NCBI RefSeq assembly: GCF_018687555.1
Contig: NZ_CP061296.1
Span: 1,647,041 to 1,711,040, forward strand
Reading direction: 5' to 3'
Length of the DNA stretch: 64,000 nucleotides
Source of the DNA: Polynucleobacter sp. MWH-P3-07-1
Lineage (GTDB): Bacteria > Pseudomonadota > Gammaproteobacteria > Burkholderiales > Burkholderiaceae
The translations under genes were made by a program, and so were the position numbers. The notes below the pieces were generated by a model. That model was given only the letters and a program-made list of their open reading frames with translations. It made no database searches and was not told the DNA's origin. Positions 8,075 through 17,312 of this stretch are shown here, one piece after another; position 1 is the stretch's first letter; the number at the start of each line of letters is the position of its first letter.

Positions 8075-9751
8075 GTGCCCGCTTATAATCAGGGTCATTC
8101 CCAGAATAAGCGCAGATTTACCATCGAAACGAATCCATCCAGCAATACCGCCGCAGAGGTATCTCGTCGCCGCAGTTTTGCAATCATCTCCCACCCAGAC
8201 GCTGGCAAGACGACGCTTACAGAAAAATTACTTCTGTACGCTGGAGCGATTCAGATTGCGGGTAGCGTAAAGGCAAGAAAAGCCAGTAGGCATGCCACCT
8301 CAGACTGGATGGAAATTGAAAAGCAGCGCGGCATCTCTGTTGCGAGCTCTGTGATGCAGATGGAATATCGCGATTGCATTATTAATTTGCTCGATACGCC
8401 GGGCCACCAAGATTTCTCTGAAGATACTTACCGAGTGTTAACTGCGGTTGACTCTGCACTGATGGTAATTGATGCTGCCAATGGTGTTGAATCACAGACC
8501 TTGCGATTACTCGAGGTTTGTCGCGCACGCAATACACCAATTGTTACTTTCATCAATAAAATGGATCGGGAAGTTAAGCCGCCGATGGAGTTGATGGACG
8601 AGATTGAGACCGCCCTCGGAATTGAAGTGGTTCCCTTCACTTGGCCCGTCGGTATGGGTAAATCTTTTGCGGGCGTGATCGACATTGCTCACTCACAAAT
8701 GCGCATGTTCAAAGCAGGCGAAGATCGCGTAACCGAAGACTCTCATACCATCATTGATGTGAACGATGCGCAGTTAAAAGAGCGTCTCGGATCGAGCTTG
8801 GATGAAGCGCTTACAGAAGTTGATTTAATTCAGAATGCTATGCCAGCCTTTGATCGTGAGGCCTTTTTGGCCGGACGGCAGTCGCCAGTATTTTTTGGTT
8901 CCGCAATTAATAACTTCGGTGTTAGAGAAATTCTCAACACCCTGGTTGAATTAGCACCAGCGCCAGGATCTCGTAAAGCACTGCAACGCGAAGTAAGTCC
9001 TGCTGAGAATAAATTCTCGGCAGTGGTATTCAAGATTCAGGCCAATATGGATCCCGCCCATCGCGACCGCGTTGCCTTCTTGCGAATTTGCTCTGGTCAC
9101 TTTGAGCGCGGCATGAAGCTCAAGATCTGCCGCAACGGCAAAGAGGTGCGCACCAATAATGCCCTCTCCTTTTTATCCCAGCGACGCGATATTCTTGATG
9201 AGGCATTTCCTGGTGACATCATTGGCTTACCAAATCATGGCCTACTTCGTCTAGGAGACACGCTTACCGAAGGCGAGCAATTGCAATTTACGGGCTTACC
9301 TTTTTTTGCCCCAGAAATTTTTCGCATGGTTGAATCTGCCGATCCCCTGCGCACCAAACAATTACGAACCGGACTCATGCAACTTGGTGAAGAAGGTGCC
9401 ATTCAGGTCTTCCGCCCAATGTCAGGCGGAACAATGCTCTTAGGGGCGTTTGGTCAACTCCAGTTTGAGGTAGTCAGTCACCGATTGCAAACCGAATATG
9501 GCGCTGAGGTTAGACTCCTTCCAGCTCGCTTTAGTCTGGCACGTTGGGTAAGCTCTGATGACGCAGTCGCTTTAAAGAAATTCATTCAAGAAAATATTCA
9601 CCGCATGGCGGAAGATGTTGTAGGGGCGCCAGTATTTCTGGCTACCCATAAATCAGAGCTCGATGTTGCTAGCCAGCGCTGGGAAGCTGTTCAATTTCAT
9701 GCTCTTCGGGAGCATGCCGGTCTCATTTTTCAATCTGACCTAGCCGGCTAA
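8075..9751 (+). CDS. prfC: Peptide chain release factor 3
   Basis: A GTPase recycling RF1/RF2 after termination. G-motifs are clear: SHPDAGKTTLTEKLLLY (P-loop), DTPGHQDFSEDTYR and FINKMDRE, followed by the RF3 C-terminal domains. The start is uncertain. The only canonical codon in frame before the P-loop is GTG 8075, seven bases after the previous stop, with an AAGGG touching it. A perfect TATAAT lies at 8084-8089 inside this N-terminus, so an internal promoter with a rare start (for example ATC 8123) is an alternative. Confidence 0.93.
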   Translation: MPAYNQGHSQNKRRFTIETNPSSNTAAEVSRRRSFAIISHPDAGKTTLTEKLLLYAGAIQIAGSVKARKASRHATSDWMEIEKQRGISVASSVMQMEYRDCIINLLDTPGHQDFSEDTYRVLTAVDSALMVIDAANGVESQTLRLLEVCRARNTPIVTFINKMDREVKPPMELMDEIETALGIEVVPFTWPVGMGKSFAGVIDIAHSQMRMFKAGEDRVTEDSHTIIDVNDAQLKERLGSSLDEALTEVDLIQNAMPAFDREAFLAGRQSPVFFGSAINNFGVREILNTLVELAPAPGSRKALQREVSPAENKFSAVVFKIQANMDPAHRDRVAFLRICSGHFERGMKLKICRNGKEVRTNNALSFLSQRRDILDEAFPGDIIGLPNHGLLRLGDTLTEGEQLQFTGLPFFAPEIFRMVESADPLRTKQLRTGLMQLGEEGAIQVFRPMSGGTMLLGAFGQLQFEVVSHRLQTEYGAEVRLLPARFSLARWVSSDDAVALKKFIQENIHRMAEDVVGAPVFLATHKSELDVASQRWEAVQFHALREHAGLIFQSDLAG

Positions 9752-9754
9752 GCT

Positions 9755-9991
9755 TCAACGAGGTAATTTACAGTCGAACACTGCTACTAATGCAGTGTCA
9801 CTGTTTCTGTAGGTGGCTACTTTTCCATATTGCTCGCAATAGGCCTGTGCTTTTTTAGTCAACTCCGCCATGGAGGAGTCATTGCTATTTAAGAATGTCA
9901 CATGATTGGCGTCAGAGCCATCTGTGAACTCTGCAGCACAAGCAGCCAGACCTAGACACAGAATGAGCGCGAAGTAGGATGATTTTGTCAT
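9755..9991 (-). CDS. Small putative lipoprotein
   Basis: A 78-residue protein with a lipoprotein signal: a hydrophobic stretch and the lipobox LAAC at about residues 15-18. The mature part is short, with two more cysteines (YCEQYG and FDCKLPR). I do not recognise the family. It converges with prfC, 3 bases from its stop. Confidence 0.7.
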   Translation of the reverse strand: MTKSSYFALILCLGLAACAAEFTDGSDANHVTFLNSNDSSMAELTKKAQAYCEQYGKVATYRNSDTALVAVFDCKLPR

Positions 9992-10063
9992 GGGTGCTTT
10001 CGGGTTTGAACTTGATATTGCTCGATTTAATCATGAATTAGCCAGGTTTGGCATACTATTAAC

Positions 10064-10276
10064 ATGCCTAACTGGAGCTACCTGATTGCACGCCTGATTA
10101 GCGCGATTGGCTCGTGGTTAGATGCGAGCAATCTGCGTAATCGGGTTTACCAACTTGAAGAAGAAAATGAGCTTTTGCGAACCGCTTTAGAAGATGTTCA
10201 ACGCATGGATCCAGAGGGGCGCATTGGGTGGTATGCCAAAGAAACCTTAGATCACGTTAGTTCACCAAAAAAATAA
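10064..10276 (+). CDS. Small coiled-coil hypothetical protein
   Basis: A 70-residue protein with a short amphipathic N-terminus and a predicted coiled coil around LRNRVYQLEEENELLRTALED. Function unknown. A -10-like CATACT ends 6 bp before the ATG (TACTAT with a 4-bp gap is an alternative), again suggesting a leaderless transcript. Confidence 0.65.
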   Translation: MPNWSYLIARLISAIGSWLDASNLRNRVYQLEEENELLRTALEDVQRMDPEGRIGWYAKETLDHVSSPKK

Positions 10277-10308
10277 CCCAAACTACGCATCAGCGCTCAA
10301 TAATCTTT

Positions 10309-10314
10309 TATTAT
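10309..10314 (+). promoter_or_regulatory. -10-like TATTAT, 6 bp before ATG 10321
   Basis: TATTAT ends exactly 6 bp before the ATG of the MipA/OmpV gene, with no Shine-Dalgarno between. This supports ATG 10321 over the in-frame TTG at 10315. Confidence 0.45.
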
Positions 10315-10320
10315 TTGCCC

Positions 10321-11079
10321 ATGAAATCGATCTTATTTGCCGCTCTTTTAACGATTGCTCTGCCTAGCTTTGCTATGGATGATGTTCCCGATGGCTTACC
10401 CGATCACATTGTGGGCGACATTGGTGCAGCAGTGTATACGTCTAATTTGCATATCGGTAGCGAGGGTACTCAGTCCTTAGCCCTCCCTTATGCCTTCTTT
10501 GACTATGAGCGCTTCTTTGCTCGGATCGATGAAGTTGGTATTAAAACTTTCAAGATGGGCTATGGTTATTTCGAGCTTGGTGGAAAAATTAATCTCGATA
10601 CTTATACGGTCAAATCTACGATCAATGGAACTTCAATCAATCGTAGTGATCCTATTCCATTAGGTGTGGGCACTTTTCAAGAAACGCCCATCGGTGCTTT
10701 CTTTATCAATGCATATCATGACTTTGGCAAATCAAAGGGTGCCCTTTATGAGCTTTCTTATTTTGGTGAGATAGAAACGCTTGCGCATGTCGTTGTTTAT
10801 CCCCAGGTGGGTATTGAGAGGCAGTCTTCCCAATATGCAAACTACTACTATGGCATTACTCCAGGAGAATCTACTGCTACCGGCTACTCAGCTTATACCG
10901 CACCAGCCACTAGCAATTTAATGGCAGGGTTAATGGTAGAAATTCCAGTAGTAGATAGTTGGTACGTTAATTTATATGGCAAGCGCAAATGGCTCGGTAA
11001 CGGAATTAACAATAGCCCTGTCCTAAACCGTTCATTTCAAGACAACATCTTTGTAGCCTTAGCGTATCGCTTTAAATAA
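10321..11079 (+). CDS. MipA/OmpV-family outer membrane protein
   Basis: A 252-residue protein with a signal peptide (cleavage near PSFA-MDD) and a beta-barrel pattern of alternating hydrophobic strands ending in a C-terminal aromatic-rich strand (VALAYRFK). The overall design, including GDIGAAVYTSNLHIGSEG and YAFFDYERFFARIDEVG, matches MipA/OmpV scaffolding or outer membrane proteins. The precise role is unknown. Confidence 0.8.
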   Translation: MKSILFAALLTIALPSFAMDDVPDGLPDHIVGDIGAAVYTSNLHIGSEGTQSLALPYAFFDYERFFARIDEVGIKTFKMGYGYFELGGKINLDTYTVKSTINGTSINRSDPIPLGVGTFQETPIGAFFINAYHDFGKSKGALYELSYFGEIETLAHVVVYPQVGIERQSSQYANYYYGITPGESTATGYSAYTAPATSNLMAGLMVEIPVVDSWYVNLYGKRKWLGNGINNSPVLNRSFQDNIFVALAYRFK

Positions 11080-11084
11080 ATTCG

Positions 11085-11324
11085 CTAGAGCTTGGTGTGT
11101 GAGCCATCACAATACGGTGGCGTGCTGGTCTGTTTGCAAGCACATAGGTATACCGTTTTGGTTTTAGCTTCTGCAACCCGCAAAGGGTTGAATCCTGATG
11201 CAGTATGTGAGCCATCACAATAAGGCTGGCGCTTACTTTTTCCACAGGCACACCAAAAATAGATCTGCCCTGCCTCGACCTCTAATGCACATGGCGACTT
11301 TTGCGCAATGATTGGCTTAGGCAT
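11085..11324 (-). CDS. Double CDGSH iron-sulfur protein
   Basis: A 79-residue protein with two CDGSH zinc-finger-like motifs: CACGKSKRQPYCDGSH and CACKQTSTPPYCDGSH. Each binds a [2Fe-2S] cluster through three Cys and one His in the known MitoNEET-like family. It starts 3 bases after the transporter stop upstream, with a GGGA ribosome site overlapping that stop, so it is probably cotranscribed with the symporter and DUF1275 genes. Confidence 0.88.
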   Translation of the reverse strand: MPKPIIAQKSPCALEVEAGQIYFWCACGKSKRQPYCDGSHTASGFNPLRVAEAKTKTVYLCACKQTSTPPYCDGSHTKL

Positions 11325-11327
11325 TCC

Positions 11328-12602
11328 CTATTTCGCTTTGATAATGCCGCGATAAATCAAAAATGTTGCGAGCAGGCCCATGCCACCAGCCATCGCCATC
11401 CAGTAACCAGGGGATGCCTTGTCACCAGTGCTCTCAATCAGCCAAGTAGACACCAAAGGGGTAAAGCCGCCAAATAATGCTGTTGCCAAGCTATAGGCCA
11501 ATGAGAAGCCTGTGGTTCTGATCCTCGCAGGAATAATTTCAGTTAAGGCGGCAACTGTTGCACCGTTATAGCTGCCATATAAAAATGAGAGCCAGAGCTC
11601 GACTGCAAGCATATGTTCATAGCTTGGATTGGCAACTAACCAGCTGAGTGCTGGATATGCCGTAAATAGAGCTAAGCCAGAAAATAAGCCCATGATCGGC
11701 CAACGACCGATTCGATCCGATAAGGCGCCCATGACAGGAAGCCAAATGAAATTCGAGAGCCCAACAAAAAAGGTGATTAATAAACTATCCACTATCGATA
11801 ATTTCATTACGCTCTTGCCAAAGGTTGGCGTATATACCGTGATGAGATAAAACGAAACCGTAGTCATCACAATGAGCATCATGCCAGCAAATACAATCTG
11901 CCAATTGATGGCTAGGGTTTGCAAAATTTCTTTAAAAGTAGGATGGTGTTTTTCAGCAAGGAATGCTTCGGTCTCTTGTAAAGAACGACGAATTTGAAAA
12001 ACAACCGGAATAATCATGCAGCCAATAAAGAATGGGATGCGCCAGCCCCAATCTGACATGACTTCTTTGCTGATGGTTTCATTCAAAAAATATCCCAAGG
12101 CTGCAGAGAAGATAATGGCTGCCTGTTGACTAGCAGATTGCCAGCTAACGTAAAGGCCCTTATGGCCAGGCGTAGCCATCTCTGATAGATAAACTGAAAC
12201 GCCGCCTAACTCTACTCCCGCAGAAAAACCTTGTAACAAGCGGCCAAGCAAAACCAAAAGAGGGGCAAGCAAACCAATGCTGGCATATGAGGGGATGAAG
12301 GCAACCAAGGCAGTACCCGTAGCCATGATCGAGAGGGTAAGCACCAAACCCTTGCGACGACCAATTCTGTCGATATATCCACCCAAAAAGATTGCGCCCA
12401 GCGGTCGCATTAAAAACCCGGCGCCAAAGGTAGCGAAGGTCAGCATTAATGAGGCGTATTCACTGGCTGCGGGAAAGAAAGCTTTTGAAATATAAGTGGC
12501 ATAGAAGCCGAATAAGAAAAAATCATACATTTCAATAAAGTTACCGCTCGTCACCCGAATAACGGTAGATAACTTTGATTGAGGTTTAGCGATTGCTGTC
12601 AT
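11328..12602 (-). CDS. MFS symporter of the MHS family (citrate/tricarballylate-like)
   Basis: A 424-residue, 12-TM transporter with the metabolite:H+ symporter hallmarks [19 protein letters not shown] and [12 protein letters not shown], then [13 protein letters not shown]. Similar sequences are CitA/TcuC-type citrate or tricarballylate proton symporters. The substrate is inferred, not shown. Its start overlaps the end of the DUF1275 gene by 17 bases, and the CDGSH gene follows, so these three form an operon. Confidence 0.85.
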   Translation of the reverse strand: MTAIAKPQSKLSTVIRVTSGNFIEMYDFFLFGFYATYISKAFFPAASEYASLMLTFATFGAGFLMRPLGAIFLGGYIDRIGRRKGLVLTLSIMATGTALVAFIPSYASIGLLAPLLVLLGRLLQGFSAGVELGGVSVYLSEMATPGHKGLYVSWQSASQQAAIIFSAALGYFLNETISKEVMSDWGWRIPFFIGCMIIPVVFQIRRSLQETEAFLAEKHHPTFKEILQTLAINWQIVFAGMMLIVMTTVSFYLITVYTPTFGKSVMKLSIVDSLLITFFVGLSNFIWLPVMGALSDRIGRWPIMGLFSGLALFTAYPALSWLVANPSYEHMLAVELWLSFLYGSYNGATVAALTEIIPARIRTTGFSLAYSLATALFGGFTPLVSTWLIESTGDKASPGYWMAMAGGMGLLATFLIYRGIIKAK

Positions 12603-13374
12603 CAGAAACTTTCTTTTCTTTTAATCTTCTCAATATATTTTTGATATCTTGCAAAACCTGCAATGCCGCAATGATCATTAGCGACAGAGAAAGCGGTACA
12701 ACTGCAATGAAACCAAACTTTTTAAAACTCATTGCCCCAATAATGCCACCCAACAGAAACATTAAAAAGAGGGCAAGATGCATTTTGAGTCTGTTACGGT
12801 TGGCTTCAACAAAATATTGTTGATTAGCTGCTTGAGACTTATTCCAATAAAGTAACTTACCAAGCTCAATTCCTATATCCGTGATTACCCCTGTCATATG
12901 GGTAGTGCGAATTTCTGCTGAAGACGCTTTGGTCACAATAGCATTTTGCAATCCCATCACAAAACACAGCAATAAGGCAATTGCAGGGACTGTGAGAGGC
13001 ACATAAAAGCTGAGATGATCCCCTACAAATCCAAATATCAGCAATAAGAATGCCTCCACTAAAAGCGGGAGTGCGAATTGACTATGAATGGCTTGTCTAC
13101 GGCCCCAGCTCACAATGATTGCCGTTGTCATTGCACCCAATACAAATGCCACCAGAAGCGCAAGCCCTCCCAAAACTGGCAATAGCCTACTTAAGGCGAG
13201 ATCATCCCCAATTCCAGCAACGATGCCACTCATATGGGATGTATAACGTGCAATCGCCAAAAACCCGCCGGCATTCACTGCGCCAGCGACAAATGCCATG
13301 TAAACACCCAGATGAAAATCTGAGCGCATGGATCGATGCGGACTAGTGAGGGCCCGTAGAAATTGAACCGGCAT
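12586..13374 (-). CDS. DUF1275 / YoaK-family membrane protein
   Basis: A 262-residue protein with about six hydrophobic segments and the DUF1275 signature [20 protein letters not shown] and [23 protein letters not shown]. The function of the family is unknown. A TAGAAT lies 5 bp before the ATG at 13374. First gene of the operon with the MHS transporter and the CDGSH protein. Confidence 0.85.
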   Translation of the reverse strand: MPVQFLRALTSPHRSMRSDFHLGVYMAFVAGAVNAGGFLAIARYTSHMSGIVAGIGDDLALSRLLPVLGGLALLVAFVLGAMTTAIIVSWGRRQAIHSQFALPLLVEAFLLLIFGFVGDHLSFYVPLTVPAIALLLCFVMGLQNAIVTKASSAEIRTTHMTGVITDIGIELGKLLYWNKSQAANQQYFVEANRNRLKMHLALFLMFLLGGIIGAMSFKKFGFIAVVPLSLSLMIIAALQVLQDIKNILRRLKEKKVSDDSNR

Positions 13375-13419
13375 GATGCATTCTAAGTCTGGATGAGATT
13401 TGCTGGACCACTATTTACT

Positions 13420-13425
13420 TATAAT
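13420..13425 (+). promoter_or_regulatory. Perfect -10 TATAAT, 6 bp before ATG 13432
   Basis: A consensus TATAAT ends exactly 6 bp before the second ATG of the following membrane-protein frame. A transcript from it would start at that ATG, so the upstream in-frame ATG at 13393 would not be on the mRNA. No good -35 at 16-18 bp was seen (TTGCTG is 14 bp away). Confidence 0.6.
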
Positions 13426-13431
13426 ATTTTG

Positions 13432-14004
13432 ATGAATTTTCTCAAGCCCTCAATACGCAGCCTATTAGAGTGTCTTCTAAGCGCCGCCTTATACATGGGT
13501 TTCTTCTATTTCAACGGGTACATCACCGCTTCAATTGAAGACGCACAAGGGGTTAACTGGATTTTCATTCCCGCTGGCCTGAGAATCTTTTTGGCTCTCA
13601 TTTTTGATTACGCTGGGGCTGCTGGTTTAATGTTAGCCGCCCTGCTCATTAACTACATTGGCTTTTATCAAGCTGACCTAGCGACCAATCTGGGTATTAG
13701 CATCATTTGTGGCCTAGCGCCTCTGCTCGGCCGACACTTTGTGATACACAATCTTAAAGTGTCGCCTGATCTAAGCAACATCAGCGTTCAACAATTGTTA
13801 GGCAGCATTACGGCTTATTCTTTTTTAAGTTCGGGGCTGCATCAACTTTGGTTTATTACGCGCGGATTGGACTCTGGTGGAGCAGACCATTTCATTGCGA
13901 TGTTCACCGGAGACATGGTGGGCTCAATACTCTTTATTGCCATCATTAAATATGGCATTGACTTTATTAAACAACGAAGCAATAAAACAAATCTCTTAGA
14001 TTAG
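13432..14004 (+). CDS. Integral membrane hypothetical protein (MASE1-like topology)
   Basis: A 190-residue protein with four to five hydrophobic segments. It has patches reminiscent of MASE1-type sensory membrane domains (WIFIPAGLRIFLALIFDYAGAAGL), but with no kinase or cyclase domain attached. I start it at ATG 13432 because of the promoter just upstream; ATG 13393 would add 13 residues. The function is unknown. Confidence 0.75.
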   Translation: MNFLKPSIRSLLECLLSAALYMGFFYFNGYITASIEDAQGVNWIFIPAGLRIFLALIFDYAGAAGLMLAALLINYIGFYQADLATNLGISIICGLAPLLGRHFVIHNLKVSPDLSNISVQQLLGSITAYSFLSSGLHQLWFITRGLDSGGADHFIAMFTGDMVGSILFIAIIKYGIDFIKQRSNKTNLLD

Positions 14005-14013
14005 AGCTTTGTT

Positions 14014-14265
14014 TTATTTTTTGGAATTTTGATCTTCAGCTTGAGGTTTTGCTGGGGGATTCTGATTAGGTACTGGCTTTAAAGTGGATGGCGGTTTTGC
14101 CTGAGCGCCTGGGACAGGATTACTAGTTGCTGGACCTTGGGTGCCGCCTGTTTTGGTGGGGCTTTTCCCGTCAAATAGCTCGCCAAGTCCTGCCGCATAT
14201 ACAAAGCCGAACCCCAAGGCTGCCAATGCAGCTAAGCTCTGCAGTGCTTTTGATTTTTTACTCAT
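14014..14265 (-). CDS. Small proline-rich anchored protein
   Basis: An 83-residue protein: one hydrophobic segment near residues 7-24, then a low-complexity tail rich in Pro, Lys and Gln (KPPSTLKPVPNQNPPAKPQ). The start at 14265 (MSKKSKAL) is preferred to the longer frame from 14310, which would read through the HU terminator. Function unknown. Confidence 0.55.
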   Translation of the reverse strand: MSKKSKALQSLAALAALGFGFVYAAGLGELFDGKSPTKTGGTQGPATSNPVPGAQAKPPSTLKPVPNQNPPAKPQAEDQNSKK

Positions 14266-14306
14266 AGTCAATTGTCTAGCGGCAATATGAAAAGCGCATG
14301 AAAAAA

Positions 14307-14320
14307 CCACCCGAAGGTGG
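14307..14320 (-). terminator. Intrinsic terminator of the HU gene
   Basis: The hairpin CCACC-CGAA-GGTGG is preceded on the plus strand by six As. On the minus strand it reads as a stem with a TTCG loop followed by T6, a strong terminator for the HU gene ending at 14340. The same hairpin sequence recurs in the tRNA-Phe cassette array. Confidence 0.88.
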
Positions 14321-14339
14321 CTTTTCTTATCAGTGAAGA

Positions 14340-14621
14340 TTACTTGCGTTTATTCACTGCATCCTTAAATGCCTTACCAGCAGAAAACTTTGCTGTTTTA
14401 GCAGCTGGGATCTTAATTTCTGCGCCAGTGGCAGGATTACGACCAACACGGGCTGCGCGCTTGCCTGATTTAAATGTTCCAAAACCGATTAATTGAACAT
14501 CATCACCTTTAGTAACTGCTTTGATGATTTGCTCAATGGTTGCGCTCAATACGCGATCTGCTGTTGCTTTAGAGATATCTGCATCGTTTGCAATTTTTTC
14601 TACTAATTCTGCTTTATTCAT
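14340..14621 (-). CDS. hup: HU-family DNA-binding protein
   Basis: A complete 93-residue HU protein: [20 protein letters not shown], the [20 protein letters not shown] beta-arm region and the C-terminal helix [13 protein letters not shown]. It compacts and bends DNA as a dimer and often assists site-specific recombination. The ATG has a GGAG ribosome site. It differs from the HU gene at the left edge at many positions, so the two are diverged paralogues. Confidence 0.96.
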   Translation of the reverse strand: MNKAELVEKIANDADISKATADRVLSATIEQIIKAVTKGDDVQLIGFGTFKSGKRAARVGRNPATGAEIKIPAAKTAKFSAGKAFKDAVNKRK

Positions 14622-14889
14622 TTTGTCTCCTGGAGAGTATGCAATTTAATGTGGGGATTTTTAATAGCCATTTTGTCTAGTGACGAAATTATTGTATGTG
14701 CTTATTTAGACTAAAACAATCAGGAAATCACATAAATGTTAAATATTTTTTTATCACCAAAATGCTTCTAAATCAGTCCCCATCAGGGTTTCCGAGCATT
14801 CTAATATCGACTTTTTGGCCCGTAATGCCGTCTTTTAGTGTGCAGCAAGGGGGGAATGGACGCCCCAATTTGGAACATGGTTTAGAGGT

Positions 14890-15417
14890 CTACTTCAAGA
14901 CCTGATGAAGCAATTTCAGAAAACTACCATCTTCTGCATCAATTGGCCCCATCCAGTAGGCCTGCGCAATCCCCTGACGATCGACCAGATAAGTAGTTGG
15001 AATGCCCCTCACTTTCCAAGCACGATAGGTCAGACTGCTGTTATCTAAAACAATAGGCAATGCGGCTTCTGAAAATAAGTTTGATTGAAGAAACGTTTTA
15101 ATCCGCGGCCTGGATTCAGCAAGATTCACTGCTAGCACTACTAAGCCTTGGGATTCATATTTTTCTTGCAGATAGATGAGTTCACTAAACTCTTCTTTAC
15201 AGGGCTCACACCAGCTCGCCCAAAAGTTCACGAGAACTACCTTCCCTTTGTATTGCCGAAGACTAATTGTTTGGCCTGCAAGATTATTCAGCTCTAGGGA
15301 AAGAGGTACTTTTAGCCCCAAGCCAGAAACCGGAGCCCATTCCGCATGGGCGTAAGCGGGGATCGCCAGAAACACAAGCGCACAATAACGCACCAGCGCA
15401 TTTCTGATATTTAGCAT
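14890..15417 (-). CDS. TlpA/ResA-type periplasmic thioredoxin
   Basis: A 175-residue protein with a signal peptide or anchor (cleavage near AYAHA) and a TlpA-like redoxin domain. The active site is WASWCEPCKEEF, followed by the cis-Pro loop RGIPTTYLVD. Such proteins reduce or shuffle periplasmic thiols, often for cytochrome maturation. It is 3 bases downstream of a transglutaminase-like gene, so they are cotranscribed. The same frame stays open for 39 codons after the TAG stop (see findings). Confidence 0.88.
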   Translation of the reverse strand: MLNIRNALVRYCALVFLAIPAYAHAEWAPVSGLGLKVPLSLELNNLAGQTISLRQYKGKVVLVNFWASWCEPCKEEFSELIYLQEKYESQGLVVLAVNLAESRPRIKTFLQSNLFSEAALPIVLDNSSLTYRAWKVRGIPTTYLVDRQGIAQAYWMGPIDAEDGSFLKLLHQVLK

Positions 15418-15420
15418 GAA

Positions 15421-16518
15421 CTAGTCAATGCGCTTGCTGGTGATTTTGTATTTGAAATTGACTGGATCTAAAGAATCTAAGCGGCCCTCTTTAGTTTCCC
15501 CTTGGGGATACATTAAAAAAGGAATCTTTCCCTTGCCGCCTAATTTGGATCCTGGCAAAGCAATGTCATGACCATAGTTATAAGGCATCCAATTCATTTC
15601 CCAATTACCAAACAAATAATCACGTATTGCAATCACCTTAGGGTCATTCAAAGTAAGATTTCCTGGCTCCTCGAGAATCACCTTACGTACGTCAGCAGGA
15701 TCTACCGCCACCCAACCAAAGCCTTTAGCAAAGAACTCGGCACGACAATGTTGCGCCTTACTAATGTCTGCAGATCTGCCTAGGCTTTTATAGCCTCTTG
15801 CAGAATCATCCACCCGAATACCGTATACATCTCTTGCAGGGATGCCTGCAGATCTAGCAAGGGCGACATAAACAGCATTAATGTCAGCACACTTCCCACC
15901 AAGATTATTCGTTTCTAGCATGAGCTTGACATCACCCACTCCGCAGCCTTTAGTGGCAGGATCGCGATAGGTGTTCTCAACCACCCAGTTATATATCGCC
16001 TTTGCTTTTTCAATGTCACTCGCGTTTTTAGGAAGCGGCTTGAGAATCTGATTGACTTTTTCTTTAACGATTCCATCGGTTGGCAAAAACTCTGTGGCGT
16101 GAGTCCAGTAAGCATGCTCTTCTTTACTCAAGATCAAGGCCTGATTAAATTGTCTAGAGAGGGTATTGCGTTCACGAGTGGCAATTAAAAATGTGCTGAC
16201 TAAATTGCGGCTACTGCTTGAGGCATCCCACTGGCCCCACAGCATGCGAGTATCGCCTGTTGGGGTTTTAAACACACTCGCCTGTTTTGCATCACCATCC
16301 GTTGCAATAGAGATGGTCTTAAAGTAATCTGTATCTTTACTTAAGGGCAAAGGTATCCAAGCCTGGACAGGCTGATTAGGGGCATCAATGCTCAACTCAG
16401 TGGTGATCTCATAGCACTTCCAGTTATCTCCCTCAGCAAAGCTGCTAAATGGGTAAAGGGATGGCAGAGCTAGGGCTCCCAAAGTGTTTTGAATAAATGC
16501 GCGGCGAGAAATCTTCAT
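15421..16518 (-). CDS. Exported transglutaminase-like protein
   Basis: A 365-residue protein with a Tat-like signal (SRRAFIQNTLGALALPSLYP). The transglutaminase-like catalytic triad is visible: Cys in GGKCADINAVYVALARSAGI, His in KAQHCRAEFF and Asp in AVDPADVRK. It is probably a periplasmic papain-fold protease or transferase; the substrate is unknown. It is the first gene of an operon with the TlpA-like thioredoxin. Confidence 0.83.
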   Translation of the reverse strand: MKISRRAFIQNTLGALALPSLYPFSSFAEGDNWKCYEITTELSIDAPNQPVQAWIPLPLSKDTDYFKTISIATDGDAKQASVFKTPTGDTRMLWGQWDASSSSRNLVSTFLIATRERNTLSRQFNQALILSKEEHAYWTHATEFLPTDGIVKEKVNQILKPLPKNASDIEKAKAIYNWVVENTYRDPATKGCGVGDVKLMLETNNLGGKCADINAVYVALARSAGIPARDVYGIRVDDSARGYKSLGRSADISKAQHCRAEFFAKGFGWVAVDPADVRKVILEEPGNLTLNDPKVIAIRDYLFGNWEMNWMPYNYGHDIALPGSKLGGKGKIPFLMYPQGETKEGRLDSLDPVNFKYKITSKRID

Positions 16519-16589
16519 AAGGCCTTCAGTGATCGAGTCTGCTCAAATTATAGGCTCGGTCCTTTATCCCATGAGATGGAAAATAAAAA

Positions 16590-16603
16590 CCGCCCGAAGG
16601 CGG
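16590..16603 (-). terminator. Intrinsic terminator (UUCG hairpin)
   Basis: CCGCC-CGAA-GGCGG flanked by AAAAA on the plus strand reads on the minus strand as a GC stem with a TTCG loop followed by a T-run. It terminates the small gene ending at 16629, before the transglutaminase operon begins. Confidence 0.85.
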
Positions 16604-16628
16604 CTTTAGCAAATAGGAGAATGCCTAA

Positions 16629-16781
16629 TTAATGAGCCTGCCATTGCAAATGACCTGCTTCGATATAAGAGAGCACTTTATTCTTGGAAGGCGCAATATC
16701 GTCGCCGTTTAAAACCGATGCACTGACAGCTCCAGCAAAGAAAGCAATTACCGCAACCAATAAGTAAGCAAATTTATTCAT
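16629..16781 (-). CDS. 50-residue secreted or anchored small protein
   Basis: The reverse strand encodes MNKFAYLLVAVIAFFAGAVS followed by a short polar tail ending GHLQWQAH. It has a hydrophobic signal-like start and an AVSA cleavage-like site. A GGGGG ribosome site lies about 7 bases before the ATG (a second in-frame ATG is two codons upstream). It has its own terminator. Function unknown; it may be an exported peptide. Confidence 0.7.
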   Translation of the reverse strand: MNKFAYLLVAVIAFFAGAVSASVLNGDDIAPSKNKVLSYIEAGHLQWQAH

Positions 16782-16888
16782 CGTCATCCCCCACAGTGAT
16801 TAATCAAGAACTTCTGCAAACACTATGCGGTATCTTTGTGTCATATTGTTGAATGTTTTATGACAAGTTAGTAAAGACTGTTCCTTAA

Positions 16889-17278
16889 TTAGTCTTTGGG
16901 TGCGTATTGCATAGCACCATTACCAAAAGACCAGTTTTCTTTATTGACCTCAACTAAGTTAATCACAATATCTTGGGGTCTTAGCTTAAGCTTGGCCACC
17001 AAAGCTTCATTGATCGCTTTATAAAACTGCTGCTTCATCTCAGTGCTTCTGCCTTCATTGAGCGTCACCTGAATAAAGATGATGCCCTCTGAATACTCAA
17101 TCCCCAAATAGCTTTTAGGGATGACTAATTCATTTGTGTCGTGTTTGGTAATCACCTGAAATTTATCGTCTTCGGGCACATTGATATGCTCGCGCATCGC
17201 CTGAAAAATGATGTCACCCACCTGTTGAGCAACTCCATCAGGATATTTTTTACTTAAGTCGATTCTGACAAATGGCAT
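16889..17278 (-). CDS. Tautomerase-superfamily protein
   Basis: A 129-residue protein starting MPFVRIDLSKKY, so the mature protein has the catalytic N-terminal proline of the 4-oxalocrotonate tautomerase/MSAD superfamily. Length suits the MSAD or cis-CAAD-like branches, which are about 130 residues. The substrate is unknown. A strong AAGGAG precedes the ATG. Confidence 0.83.
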   Translation of the reverse strand: MPFVRIDLSKKYPDGVAQQVGDIIFQAMREHINVPEDDKFQVITKHDTNELVIPKSYLGIEYSEGIIFIQVTLNEGRSTEMKQQFYKAINEALVAKLKLRPQDIVINLVEVNKENWSFGNGAMQYAPKD

Positions 17279-17312
17279 GAGAGACTCCTTTTCATCTTTT
17301 CCAAATCTTACT

